Part shown: piece after piece, positions 1 through 7,106 of the stretch
Layout of the letters: every line of letters begins with the position of its first letter
Position numbering within the stretch: the first letter of the stretch is position 1
DNA from: an uncultured Lachnospiraceae bacterium
GTDB taxonomy: Bacteria > Bacillota > Clostridia > Lachnospirales > Lachnospiraceae
Length of the DNA: 58,697 nucleotides
Direction of reading: 5' to 3'
Assembly (NCBI GenBank): GCA_947623185.1
Contig: CANQGL010000007.1
Span: 1-58,697, forward strand
Notes under the pieces: generated by a model
What the model saw: the letters and a program-made list of their open reading frames with translations, nothing else
What the model was told of the DNA's origin: nothing
Database searches by the model: none
Position numbers and translations under genes: made by a program

Positions 1-34
1 CGGCTGACCTAAGAAGTGCCTGTTTTCGGGTCAT
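1..34 (-). CDS. Start of an unidentified gene running off the window
   Basis: An ATG at 34 (minus strand) opens a frame that stays open to the window edge and reads MTRKQALLRSA. A strong Shine-Dalgarno (AAGGAGG, complement of 42-48) lies 7 bases upstream, so this is very likely a true start. The eleven visible residues do not identify a family. The gene begins about 40 bases past the point where the sigma-G homology breaks, in the same direction, so it is best read as the first gene of whatever sequence interrupts sigG. The frame overlaps the nonsense tail of the broken sigG frame, which stops at 9-11. Confidence 0.5.
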   Translation of the reverse strand, partial: MTRKQALLRSA

Positions 35-74
35 TTTGGTGCCTCCTTTCATTTCCTCGACAAGTATATACGGG

Positions 75-362
75 TGGGACCGCGTAAGTGGAAAACTTCA
101 CGTTCTGCGTGATATCAAAATTGTCAATGGCTTTGATGAGGCCGATACAGCCGATCTGAAAAAGATCATCCACGTTTTCGCTGCTTCCGGAAAAACGCTG
201 GATCACGCTCAGGACCAGTCGCAGGTTCCCTTTGATGTACTCTTCTCTGGCCTGCTTGTCACCGGCCAGGATACGCTTGAACAGTTCCTCTTTTTCTTCT
301 GTGGAAAGCAGCGGCAGTTTTGATGTGTTGACACCGCAGATCTCAACCTTATATGCAGGCAT
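75..362 (-). pseudogene. sigG: sigG 5' fragment, interrupted sporulation sigma factor G
   Basis: The first 96 codons encode the N-terminal part of the forespore sigma factor sigma-G: the start KVEICGVNTSKLP, the region around NLRLVLSVIQRF, and the core-binding segment DDLFQIGCIGLIKAIDNFD followed by FSTYAVP. Sigma-G is normally about 255-260 residues, and the motif should continue MIIGEIRR. Here homology ends abruptly after AVP (around base 74), and 21 unrelated codons lead to a stop at 9-11. The start has a good Shine-Dalgarno (GGAGG at 373-377). Regions 2.4 to 4 (promoter recognition and DNA binding) are absent. Either a mobile element has split the gene, as skin elements split sigK, or this is a truncated duplicate. 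The spoIIGA/sigE genes that usually precede sigG are not upstream. Confidence 0.8.
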
Positions 363-644
363 AACCCTTACCTCCGCAATCTTTCTCTTGATAAAAGAAT
401 GATGTACGGATTCCGGAGGTTTTATTCAGCGGGAGGCTTGAGAAAAATTTCCTGCCGATTTTGCCGCCGCTGTTGAAAACAAAGAAAGAATGATGTAAAT
501 TATATTTAATTGGAGCGGCCGGAATATGTCTTTGCCATTTGCATATTCCACACAAATTCCAAATGATCGCCACAATGATTCCTCATTCATGGTTTATCCT
601 GTAATCACTGGCGGAAGTCAGAATCATGAAAGGTGGTATAAGCC

Positions 645-1079
645 ATGAAGAAAAAAACGATCATTTCATTTGCCCTTGCAGCGGCGCTTATTCTGTCAGC
701 CGGAGGCGTGACGGCGTTTGCCGCCGAATCAGGCGCGAAGAGTTATACGGCCGGACAGGAAACGGATGCGGCGAATACATCCGAGGCCGAAGACGAGAGC
801 GGGTACAGCTACCTGAAAGGCCGGCAGCGCAGCGTAAGCCGCAACGAGCTTTATGCGCAGGCCGAACAGCTCCCGGAAGAAGAGCGTGACGCTTTCCTTG
901 CAGAGCACGGCATCGCAGACACCCCGTATTCCGAGGAAGCGGCCGCGGCGTACAGTTATGTCAGCGGTCAGAAGAGAGGCGCGGCGTACCGGCAGGACGA
1001 CGATACGGACGGCAACCAGGACATGTCCGGGTACAGTTATCTGATTGGCCAGAAGCGCGGCGCGAGCTATCAGAAGTAA
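645..1079 (+). CDS. Small secreted protein with three YSY(L/V)xGQKRG repeats
   Basis: A 144-residue protein with a clear Sec signal peptide (MKKK, a hydrophobic stretch, cleavage near AFAA about residue 27). The mature part is acidic and carries three related segments: SGYSYLKGRQRS, AYSYVSGQKRGAAYR and SGYSYLIGQKRGASYQK, the last at the very C-terminus. Between the first two is a charged, probably helical stretch containing EQLPEEERDAFLAEHGIADTPYS. A Shine-Dalgarno AAAGGTGG precedes the ATG. The gene ends in a strong terminator, just upstream of a two-component system on the same strand. I do not recognise the family. The repeated Tyr-rich, dibasic motif could be a binding or processing unit, but that is inference. 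Confidence 0.75.
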   Translation: MKKKTIISFALAAALILSAGGVTAFAAESGAKSYTAGQETDAANTSEAEDESGYSYLKGRQRSVSRNELYAQAEQLPEEERDAFLAEHGIADTPYSEEAAAAYSYVSGQKRGAAYRQDDDTDGNQDMSGYSYLIGQKRGASYQK

Positions 1080-1094
1080 GGAGATCCGCAAAAT

Positions 1095-1131
1095 GGCAAA
1101 CCGGTATTTACCTGACCGGTTTGCCTTTTTT
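1095..1131 (+). terminator. Rho-independent terminator after the repeat protein
   Basis: A perfect 11-bp stem (GGCAAACCGGT / ACCGGTTTGCC) with a 9-base loop is followed by six T. It separates the secreted repeat protein from the two-component system 24 bases downstream, whose transcription would therefore depend on read-through or a promoter buried in this short gap. Confidence 0.9.
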
Positions 1132-1154
1132 AAAATAGAGAACGGGAGAAGATC

Positions 1155-1826
1155 ATGGCATATTTATTGGTCGTTGACGATGAACGGGATATCGTGGAGC
1201 TCATCTCGCGGTTCGCGGAACATGAGGGCCATACGGTCGATACGGCGGGCAGCGGCGCGGAGGCGATCAGCCTGTGCCGGAAAAACGACTACGATCTTAT
1301 GATCCTCGATATCATGATGCCAGATACGGACGGATTTACCGTATGCAAAAAGATCCGTGAGGAAAAAGCCACGCCCGTTATCATGCTGTCCGCGCTGGGC
1401 ACGGAACAGGACAAGTTGATGGGATTTGAACTCGGCGTCGACGATTATGTGGTAAAGCCGTTTTCGCCCCGCGAGCTGATGGCGCGGGTAAAGGCAGTCC
1501 TGTCGAGAAATACGGCGGGGAAACCGAAAAGCGAGATCGTGATACAGGGCGTCCGAATAGACACGCTGGCGCACGAGGTCTTCGTGGACGGGGAGAAGAA
1601 GGAGCTGACGGCGAAAGAGTATGAGCTGCTTCTTTACTTCGTGCGGAACAGGGGGATCGCCCTGACAAGAGAGAACATTCTGAGCGCCGTATGGGGCTAT
1701 GATTATTTTGGAGACGACCGCACCGTGGACTGGCAGATCAAGTTGCTTCGCGGAAAGCTGGGGCAGTACCGGAAATGCATTGTGACGCTGCGGGGAACGG
1801 GGTATCGGTTCGATGAAAAAGCGTAG
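1155..1826 (+). CDS. OmpR/PhoB-family response regulator
   Basis: A 223-residue DNA-binding response regulator. The receiver domain (about 1-120) has the acidic pair DD at 8-9, the phospho-acceptor Asp52 in LMILDIMMPD, a switch residue in MLSALG and Lys in VVKPFSP. The C-terminal winged helix (about 125-220) ends in the family signature RGTGYRF. It should be phosphorylated by the kinase encoded immediately downstream, whose start overlaps this stop codon by 14 bases. GGGAGAAG before the ATG supports the start. The regulon cannot be read from sequence; the secreted repeat protein just upstream is a plausible target or ligand, by position only. Confidence 0.93.
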   Translation: MAYLLVVDDERDIVELISRFAEHEGHTVDTAGSGAEAISLCRKNDYDLMILDIMMPDTDGFTVCKKIREEKATPVIMLSALGTEQDKLMGFELGVDDYVVKPFSPRELMARVKAVLSRNTAGKPKSEIVIQGVRIDTLAHEVFVDGEKKELTAKEYELLLYFVRNRGIALTRENILSAVWGYDYFGDDRTVDWQIKLLRGKLGQYRKCIVTLRGTGYRFDEKA

Positions 1827-3276
1827 ATCGTTTGGTGCGAAACTGTGGCGGTGGTTCGTGCTCTTTTCCGCCGTCATCTTTCTTTCGCTATGGCTCCTGC
1901 AGACCGTTTTTCTGCAGAAATTTTATAACGGCATGGCGATCCGCAGCGTGGAAAAGACAGCGGAGGAACTTGCCGGACATTCCGCGGATACGGATTTTTA
2001 CGACGTGATCGACGAGGCGGCATCGTCAAATTCGCTGCTCGTGTTTGTAACGGATGCGGAGGGAAATATATTATACAGCGCCGATGAATACAAGCGCCTT
2101 TACGGAAAAACGGAGCAGAAGGAACACCGGAACGAAAATCCGTATTTTTCATCGGATACGGTCATGAACTGGGAAAAGGGCGCTCTGCGGAATCTGCCGT
2201 ACAGCTACGAATACCTGATCGAAGAGCTGAAGGCATCCGGCTCGGACAGCGTCGGGTTCGTGACGGATGACAACGCGGCGTATGTGACGGGGATCGTTCT
2301 TGACAACGGGAATATTCTCTCTGTCAGTATGCCCCTCGGTACGGTCGGCGGGACGGTCCGGATCCTGCGGCTCCAGCTCGTGTGGGTCTCCGCCCTGTCT
2401 CTGGTTTTGGGCTTCGTTCTTGCATGGATCATTTCAAAACGGTTTGAAAGACCTGTCGCGAAAATCACCGATTCCGCAAAACAGATCGCCGCGGGCAATT
2501 TTCATCCGGAACTTCCCAAGGGATTCTGCGCAGAGCTGGACGAGCTGTCCGACACGCTCGCAGAAACGGCGCGCAGTCTGGAACGGGCAAAGAATTCCCA
2601 GCGGGAATTTCTCGCGAATGTCTCCCACGATCTGCGGACCCCGCTCACGATGATCAAGGGCTACGCGGAGATGGTGAAGGAAATATCCTGGGAGGATGCG
2701 CAAAAACGCGAAAGCGATCTGAATATTATCATGCGTGAGGCGGACCGGCTGACCGCGCTCGTCAACGAGATCCTGGAGTTCTCCGCGATGCAGTCGGACG
2801 GGACGGCAAAAGAGTACGGCGTCATCGATTTGAGCCGCGCGGTCCGCGATGTGGCCGGACAGTTCCTGCCCTTCTGCGAACAGAACGGTTTCACGATCGA
2901 GACTAAGATCGCGGATGGACTTATGGCGGCCGCGGACGAAGCGCAGATCAAGCGGGTCGTCTATAATTTCATCGACAACGCGGTCAATCACACGGACGAC
3001 AGCAGAAAAGTCCGGGTATCACTGACGGAGGAGAACGGCTTTGCGCGTCTTGAAGTGACGGATTACGGGAAGGGGATCGCGGACGAGGAGATCCCCTATG
3101 TATGGGACCGCTATTATACCGCCCGTAACAGGAAAAATAAGGCGGTCGTATCGGGCCTGGGACTGTCGATCGCGAAAGAGATCCTGACTGCCCATAAGGC
3201 GAGATTTGGCGTGGACAACAGGAAGAATTGCACATTTTGGTTTGAGCTTCCGCTCTGTTCGGACGCAGTCTCATAA
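1813..3276 (+). CDS. Sensor histidine kinase paired with the upstream regulator
   Basis: A 487-residue membrane kinase. A first membrane helix (about 13-34) and a second (about 187-208) frame an extracytoplasmic sensor of about 150 residues, followed by HAMP (about 207-260), a HisKA dimerisation domain with phospho-acceptor His272 in NVSHDLRTPLTMIKGY, and a HATPase_c domain with an N-box (FIDNAVNH), a G1 box (DYGKGI) and a G2 box (GLGLSIAKEIL). The 14-base overlap with the regulator gene indicates translational coupling. The sensed signal is unknown. Confidence 0.93.
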   Translation: MKKRRSFGAKLWRWFVLFSAVIFLSLWLLQTVFLQKFYNGMAIRSVEKTAEELAGHSADTDFYDVIDEAASSNSLLVFVTDAEGNILYSADEYKRLYGKTEQKEHRNENPYFSSDTVMNWEKGALRNLPYSYEYLIEELKASGSDSVGFVTDDNAAYVTGIVLDNGNILSVSMPLGTVGGTVRILRLQLVWVSALSLVLGFVLAWIISKRFERPVAKITDSAKQIAAGNFHPELPKGFCAELDELSDTLAETARSLERAKNSQREFLANVSHDLRTPLTMIKGYAEMVKEISWEDAQKRESDLNIIMREADRLTALVNEILEFSAMQSDGTAKEYGVIDLSRAVRDVAGQFLPFCEQNGFTIETKIADGLMAAADEAQIKRVVYNFIDNAVNHTDDSRKVRVSLTEENGFARLEVTDYGKGIADEEIPYVWDRYYTARNRKNKAVVSGLGLSIAKEILTAHKARFGVDNRKNCTFWFELPLCSDAVS

Positions 3277-3365
3277 AGCGGCGCTTTTATGTCTGCGGAG
3301 GGGAGACGGAGTGGGATCGAAAAGCCGTTTGATTTTTGAAAACGAGATGGGAAGGGGTGCGTATA

Positions 3366-3920
3366 ATGTCTTGTTCACAGGAACCGGATCGGAAAGAAAA
3401 GAAGGAAAGCGTTATTGATATCGAACTGGGCGACATTACCGCGCTGGACTGCGATTGCATCGTGAACGCCGCCAACAGAAGCCTGCTCGGCGGAGGCGGC
3501 GTGGACGGCGCGATCCACCGAGCCGCGGGCCCGGAGTTGCTGAAAGAATGCAGGACGCTGGGCGGATGCGAAACCGGGGAAGCGAAGATCACACGGGGCT
3601 ACCGGCTCCCTGCCCAATGGGTCATCCATACGGTCGGTCCGGTCTACTCCGGGAGGGCGAGAGACGCCGAACTACTGGCGAACTGTTACCGCAACTCCCT
3701 GGATCTTGCAAAGGCGCACGACATCCACAGCATCGCGTTTCCCGCAATTTCGACCGGCGTGTACGGTTATCCGCTGAAAGACGCCACCGAGATCGCCGTG
3801 TCCGAAGTAAAAAAATGGCTGGCCGACAACGGGGATTACTTTATTGAAGTGATATTCTGCTGTTTTGACAAACGGGCGTATGATATTTATCAGGCCTGTA
3901 TGGCTGGGAACAAAATATAG
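3366..3920 (+). CDS. Macro-domain protein, probable O-acetyl-ADP-ribose deacetylase
   Basis: A 184-residue single macro domain. The ADP-ribose-binding landmarks are present in order: [23 protein letters not shown], the central [15 protein letters not shown], and [12 protein letters not shown]. Members of this MacroD/YmdB type hydrolyse O-acetyl-ADP-ribose or remove mono-ADP-ribose from proteins or nucleic acids. ATG 3366 is preferred over an upstream in-frame TTG at 3336, because GGGAAGGGG lies 8 bases before it and the extra N-terminus has no homology. It follows the two-component operon by 89 bases. The neighbouring island of nuclease-like genes makes a role in defence or ADP-ribose signalling possible, but this is a common housekeeping family too. 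Confidence 0.9.
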   Translation: MSCSQEPDRKEKKESVIDIELGDITALDCDCIVNAANRSLLGGGGVDGAIHRAAGPELLKECRTLGGCETGEAKITRGYRLPAQWVIHTVGPVYSGRARDAELLANCYRNSLDLAKAHDIHSIAFPAISTGVYGYPLKDATEIAVSEVKKWLADNGDYFIEVIFCCFDKRAYDIYQACMAGNKI

Positions 3921-3932
3921 GGGAGTTATATA

Positions 3933-4163
3933 ATGTACAATACTCAGTTTTATAATATATGGAATTACAATTATATCCAGAAACAAGTCGATGAACAGTA
4001 CCGAAGGAATCAAATGATTCTTTCATTCGACTGCGCACATAAGCTAAAGGAGTTTTTGGACAGTGTGGATAAAGTGGACCCGCAATATCAAAGTCAGACA
4101 GCAGCGGAATGTTGCGCAGTATTGATGGATTATGCAAAACGGCATGGCTGGGTATCGGTATAA
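3933..4163 (+). CDS. Small Tyr/Asn-rich hypothetical protein
   Basis: A 76-residue protein preceded by GGGGAG at 8 bases and starting 12 bases after the macro-domain gene, so probably cotranscribed with it. The N-terminus is rich in Tyr, Asn and Gln (MYNTQFYNIWNYNYIQK). The C-terminal half looks like a compact helical domain (FDCAHKLKEFLDSV and ECCAVLMDYAKRHGW). Small proteins with this architecture occur in clostridial prophages and genomes; no function is known to me. Confidence 0.6.
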   Translation: MYNTQFYNIWNYNYIQKQVDEQYRRNQMILSFDCAHKLKEFLDSVDKVDPQYQSQTAAECCAVLMDYAKRHGWVSV

Positions 4164-4189
4164 TACCGTAAAAAAGCTTTGCTAAAATG

Positions 4190-4219
4190 CTGACACCGTG
4201 GTGTCTTGCAAATTATAAT
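4190..4219 (+). promoter_or_regulatory. Promoter with a perfect 14-bp palindrome over the -35
   Basis: CTGACA (4190-4195), an 18-base spacer and TATAAT (4214-4219) form a good vegetative promoter 16 bases before the PLD-like gene. The perfect palindrome GACACCGTGGTGTC (4192-4205) overlaps the -35 element, the position expected for a repressor operator. The cognate regulator is not visible next to it. Confidence 0.55.
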
Positions 4220-4234
4220 ATTTAGGAGGAGTCA

Positions 4235-5509
4235 ATGATCCAGCTATTAACAAAAGATATGGAAGTAACCATACTGAAATTGTTTGATGATGCCCAGAAT
4301 AGCGTTTATATTATAAGCCCATTTTTATCTTATAAGACTGCGCAGATATTATGCGAAGCGAAAAAAAGGCGACCATCGCTTGACTGTAGATTTATAACTA
4401 GATTAAATATTGAAGATATGCTTAGAAAAGCAAATGATATCAATGCGATTAAACTTTTGCTCGATAATGGGATAATTGTTTATGCAGTTAAATGGCTTCA
4501 CAGCAAATTATATTTGTTTGATGAACGTGAATCAATAGTAGGTTCTGCGAATTTTACATTAAGTGGTTTTAGAAAGAACATAGAATTATCTTTTGTTATA
4601 GATGAAAGAGACGTCGTGACGAAACTATGTGAATACTTTAAAGCGTTAGCCGAACAATGCATCGCGTCGGAAGAAGGTGTTGTTACATCAGATTTATTTC
4701 AGAGGGTATCAGAAAAATATTCAGAAGCCGAAAGACGAAGGAAGAAAGGGCAGTCCAGCCTTTCAACAGCTGTATTTGGCGCAACACTCCAACAAACAGA
4801 TATGATAAACTGTTCTCCGATAATCAATGGAACGCAGGATATGATAGATGAACTAAACAAAAAAGAGATTGATGTGGTGCAAGACCTGCTTTCCCCAAAG
4901 GATATTCCAGAAAAGACAAATGAACATATTATAGGTCAAGCAGATACTATGCCATTAAACAGGGGGAAAGAATGCCTATATAAATTTGAAGGAACTAGAT
5001 TTGAATCCAACAGTTTTCATGAAATGGTTTCGGTAATGAATGAGGACAAAAAAATATATATATTAAATTTTTCGAAGTGTCCGAAATCGATGTGCACGAA
5101 AATGCCAGTATATGTTATAAAGGGTTTTTATGATTCTCAGAAAAGACCTCATCAGGTAATTGTGGGGCGTGGCTACATTAGGGCTTTTAAAGAAATAAAA
5201 CGAGTAAAAAAAATGTGGCTGGATCAGTATCCATGGATGAAAAAATATAAAAACTATGTGGTTTTGGAAGAATTTGAGTCACTAAACACAAGACTGGAAA
5301 ATTGCTTATATTTGGAAGAAATCATAAAGCAAATTGGTTCTGAAGTATATGTTGCAACAGATGGAAAGGCACTGAGTAGTCAAGAACTGAACGGGTATCA
5401 TGCTCGGAGACCGTTTATGTATGGGACAGCCAATGCTGATCAATATATTAGTATGCAGTTTGACACTTTAGTTGAAAAATATACTTCAACAAAGTATCAT
5501 TCTGATTAA
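4235..5509 (+). CDS. Phospholipase-D-fold protein with a possible PUA-like C-terminal domain
   Basis: A 424-residue protein. The first about 150 residues form a PLDc_2-type domain with one complete HKD motif: His89, Lys91 and Asp96, then GSAN at 103-106. Single-HKD proteins of this type work as dimers and include nucleases of restriction and defence systems. A charged linker follows. The last about 180 residues (from about ECLYKFEG to HARRPFM) contain VIVGRGYIRAF and several aromatic strands, reminiscent of EVE/PUA-like folds; that assignment is weak. The gene is AT-rich and uses different codons from its neighbours, suggesting transfer. TAGGAGGAG precedes the start. A standalone defence nuclease is the best guess, not proven. 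Confidence 0.7.
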   Translation: MIQLLTKDMEVTILKLFDDAQNSVYIISPFLSYKTAQILCEAKKRRPSLDCRFITRLNIEDMLRKANDINAIKLLLDNGIIVYAVKWLHSKLYLFDERESIVGSANFTLSGFRKNIELSFVIDERDVVTKLCEYFKALAEQCIASEEGVVTSDLFQRVSEKYSEAERRRKKGQSSLSTAVFGATLQQTDMINCSPIINGTQDMIDELNKKEIDVVQDLLSPKDIPEKTNEHIIGQADTMPLNRGKECLYKFEGTRFESNSFHEMVSVMNEDKKIYILNFSKCPKSMCTKMPVYVIKGFYDSQKRPHQVIVGRGYIRAFKEIKRVKKMWLDQYPWMKKYKNYVVLEEFESLNTRLENCLYLEEIIKQIGSEVYVATDGKALSSQELNGYHARRPFMYGTANADQYISMQFDTLVEKYTSTKYHSD

Positions 5510-5538
5510 GAGGTCCATAGATTTGACAGGAAATTTGT

Positions 5539-5748
5539 ATGTTTGACTTATATGGATTTGATGAATATTGAGAAGATAATCATCTGGAAGTCAAGAAAGC
5601 GACAGAGAATTTTCTTATGTTTCTCTGCGATACATATTCCGCTTTTGCAAATTGCTGTGGCGGTATTAGAACTCTTGGAATAAAGGGATGCTCTGGTATT
5701 GATTTTAAACTGAAGTCATATGATTTGGACAAATTAATGCGCCTATGA
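5539..5748 (+). pseudogene. Decayed AlbA_2 (Schlafen-like) domain gene, N-terminal remnant
   Basis: Reading from ATG 5539 gives MFDLYGFDEY, an in-frame TGA (5569-5571), then EDNHLEVKKA, a run containing DTYSAFANCCGGIRTLG, and a stop at 5746-5748. This matches the start of AlbA_2-domain proteins (the divergent AAA_4/Schlafen-type domain, typically YREDNRLEAKKA then WETYSAFANTLGGxILLG), with an internal stop, missing residues and no downstream continuation. It is a relic of an accessory gene often carried on mobile or defence islands, and begins 30 bases after the PLD-like gene. Confidence 0.6.
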
Positions 5749-6139
5749 AGATGGAAATGGACACAAAGATGGCAGAGTTAACATTTAGATAATGACAGGT
5801 AAACGAATGCCGGGGGCAATCGTTGTGACGATTGAGAACAAGTAACATATTGTTGGCAATGACGCAATTTTTTAAGTTAATCGCAGAGAGATTAAATGCA
5901 TTGCCGATAGGCGCAAAAGGATTCTTATCCAATTTATGGAACGACATAAAAATTCGTTTCTTATACAGCGGCCAAAAAAGAGATGATATATGAAATGTGA
6001 AAATCCCGTGCAATCTCACCAACAAGATTTCTTTCAATGCCGTCAATGATATCCTCTTGTTTTTAATACGGTTTTCAAATGTCCGTTTTATTGGGCCTAA
6101 AGAACATACCGTTCAGGAAATTTTTTACAGAAGAAAAAA
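5749..6139. other. AT-rich stretch with no supportable gene
   Basis: About 390 bases of AT-rich sequence continue the decayed region after the AlbA_2 remnant. A minus-strand open frame at 5705-6046 has no convincing ribosome site, overlaps the remnant and gives no family resemblance. I see no RNA gene or clear promoter. It probably represents degraded accessory DNA. Confidence 0.5.
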
Positions 6140-6169
6140 ATGATTAAAAGTTACAGAGAGGTGATCGAA

Positions 6170-7090
6170 ATGAAAGATACCGCCCCGATCTGCAAAGTTG
6201 CACTGATACAGGCGGAGCCTGTGATGTTTGACAAAAAATCATCCCTTGAGAAAGCGATCGGATACATCGATTCCGCCATGAAACAAAAACCGGATCTGAT
6301 CGTTTTTCCGGAGCTGTTCATTCCCGGCTATCCGATCGGCCTGACATTCGGATTCAGCATGGGCAAGCGGACGGAGGAAGGAAGAGAAGACTGGAAGAGA
6401 TACTGCGACGCCTCCCTTGTGGCCGGAGACTCGGAATTTCAGGAACTCGCAAAAGCGGCAAAGAAGACCGGGGCCTACATCAGCATGGGCTTTTCCGAGC
6501 GGGACGCCGTAAACGGGACGCTTTACAACAGCAATGTCATTTTTGAACCGGACGGCTGCTATAAGGTGCACCGCAAGCTGAAACCGACCGGGACGGAACG
6601 GGTCGTCTGGGGAGACGCCGATAGGGACTATTTCCCCATAACGGAGACGCCGTGGGGCCCCGTCGGAAGCCTGATCTGCTGGGAGAGCTATATGCCTCTC
6701 GCAAGAGTGGCGCTCTACCAGAAAGGGATCACGATATACATTTCGCCGAACACCAATGACAATCCCGAATGGCAGGCGACCATCCGGCATATCGCGATCG
6801 AGGGCAAGTGCTATTTTATCAATGCGGATATGATCGTGAGAAAGTCATCTTATCCCGCCGATCTGAACGAGCGGAAGACGGCTGACGGACAGCCGGAGAT
6901 CGTGTGCCGGGGCGGAAGCTGCATCATTGATCCTTACGGGCATTATCTGACCGAACCGGTCTGGGACAGAGAAGAGATCATTTATGCGGAGCTCGACATG
7001 AGCCTGCCCGCGGCCTGCAAAATGGAGCACGATCCGGTGGGCCATTACGCGAGACCGGATGTGCTGGAACTCATCGTTCACGAGAAATAA
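6170..7090 (+). CDS. Nitrilase (carbon-nitrogen hydrolase)
   Basis: A 306-residue enzyme of the nitrilase branch of the CN-hydrolase superfamily, which converts nitriles to carboxylic acids plus ammonia. The Glu-Lys-Cys triad is in place: Glu48 in FPELFIPGYP, Lys136 in HRKLKPTGTE and Cys170 in ICWESYMPLAR. The HRKLKPT and CWE contexts are those of true nitrilases rather than of amidases. ATG 6170 is chosen over ATG 6140, because GAGAGGTG lies 6 bases before the later one and homology begins there. The GC-rich composition returns here. The natural substrate is unknown. Confidence 0.88.
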   Translation: MKDTAPICKVALIQAEPVMFDKKSSLEKAIGYIDSAMKQKPDLIVFPELFIPGYPIGLTFGFSMGKRTEEGREDWKRYCDASLVAGDSEFQELAKAAKKTGAYISMGFSERDAVNGTLYNSNVIFEPDGCYKVHRKLKPTGTERVVWGDADRDYFPITETPWGPVGSLICWESYMPLARVALYQKGITIYISPNTNDNPEWQATIRHIAIEGKCYFINADMIVRKSSYPADLNERKTADGQPEIVCRGGSCIIDPYGHYLTEPVWDREEIIYAELDMSLPAACKMEHDPVGHYARPDVLELIVHEK

Positions 7091-7106
7091 ATTTCCGCTT
7101 CCGGTT

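Noticed and set aside
363-644. Forespore-type (sigma-F/sigma-G) promoter before sigG
   Set aside because: I looked for the usual -35/-10 pattern on the minus strand; GGAATCATT matches the -10 partly, but no -35 stands at the right distance.
5705-6046. 113-codon minus-strand frame in the AT-rich gap
   Set aside because: No convincing Shine-Dalgarno, overlaps the AlbA_2 remnant, and gives no family resemblance.
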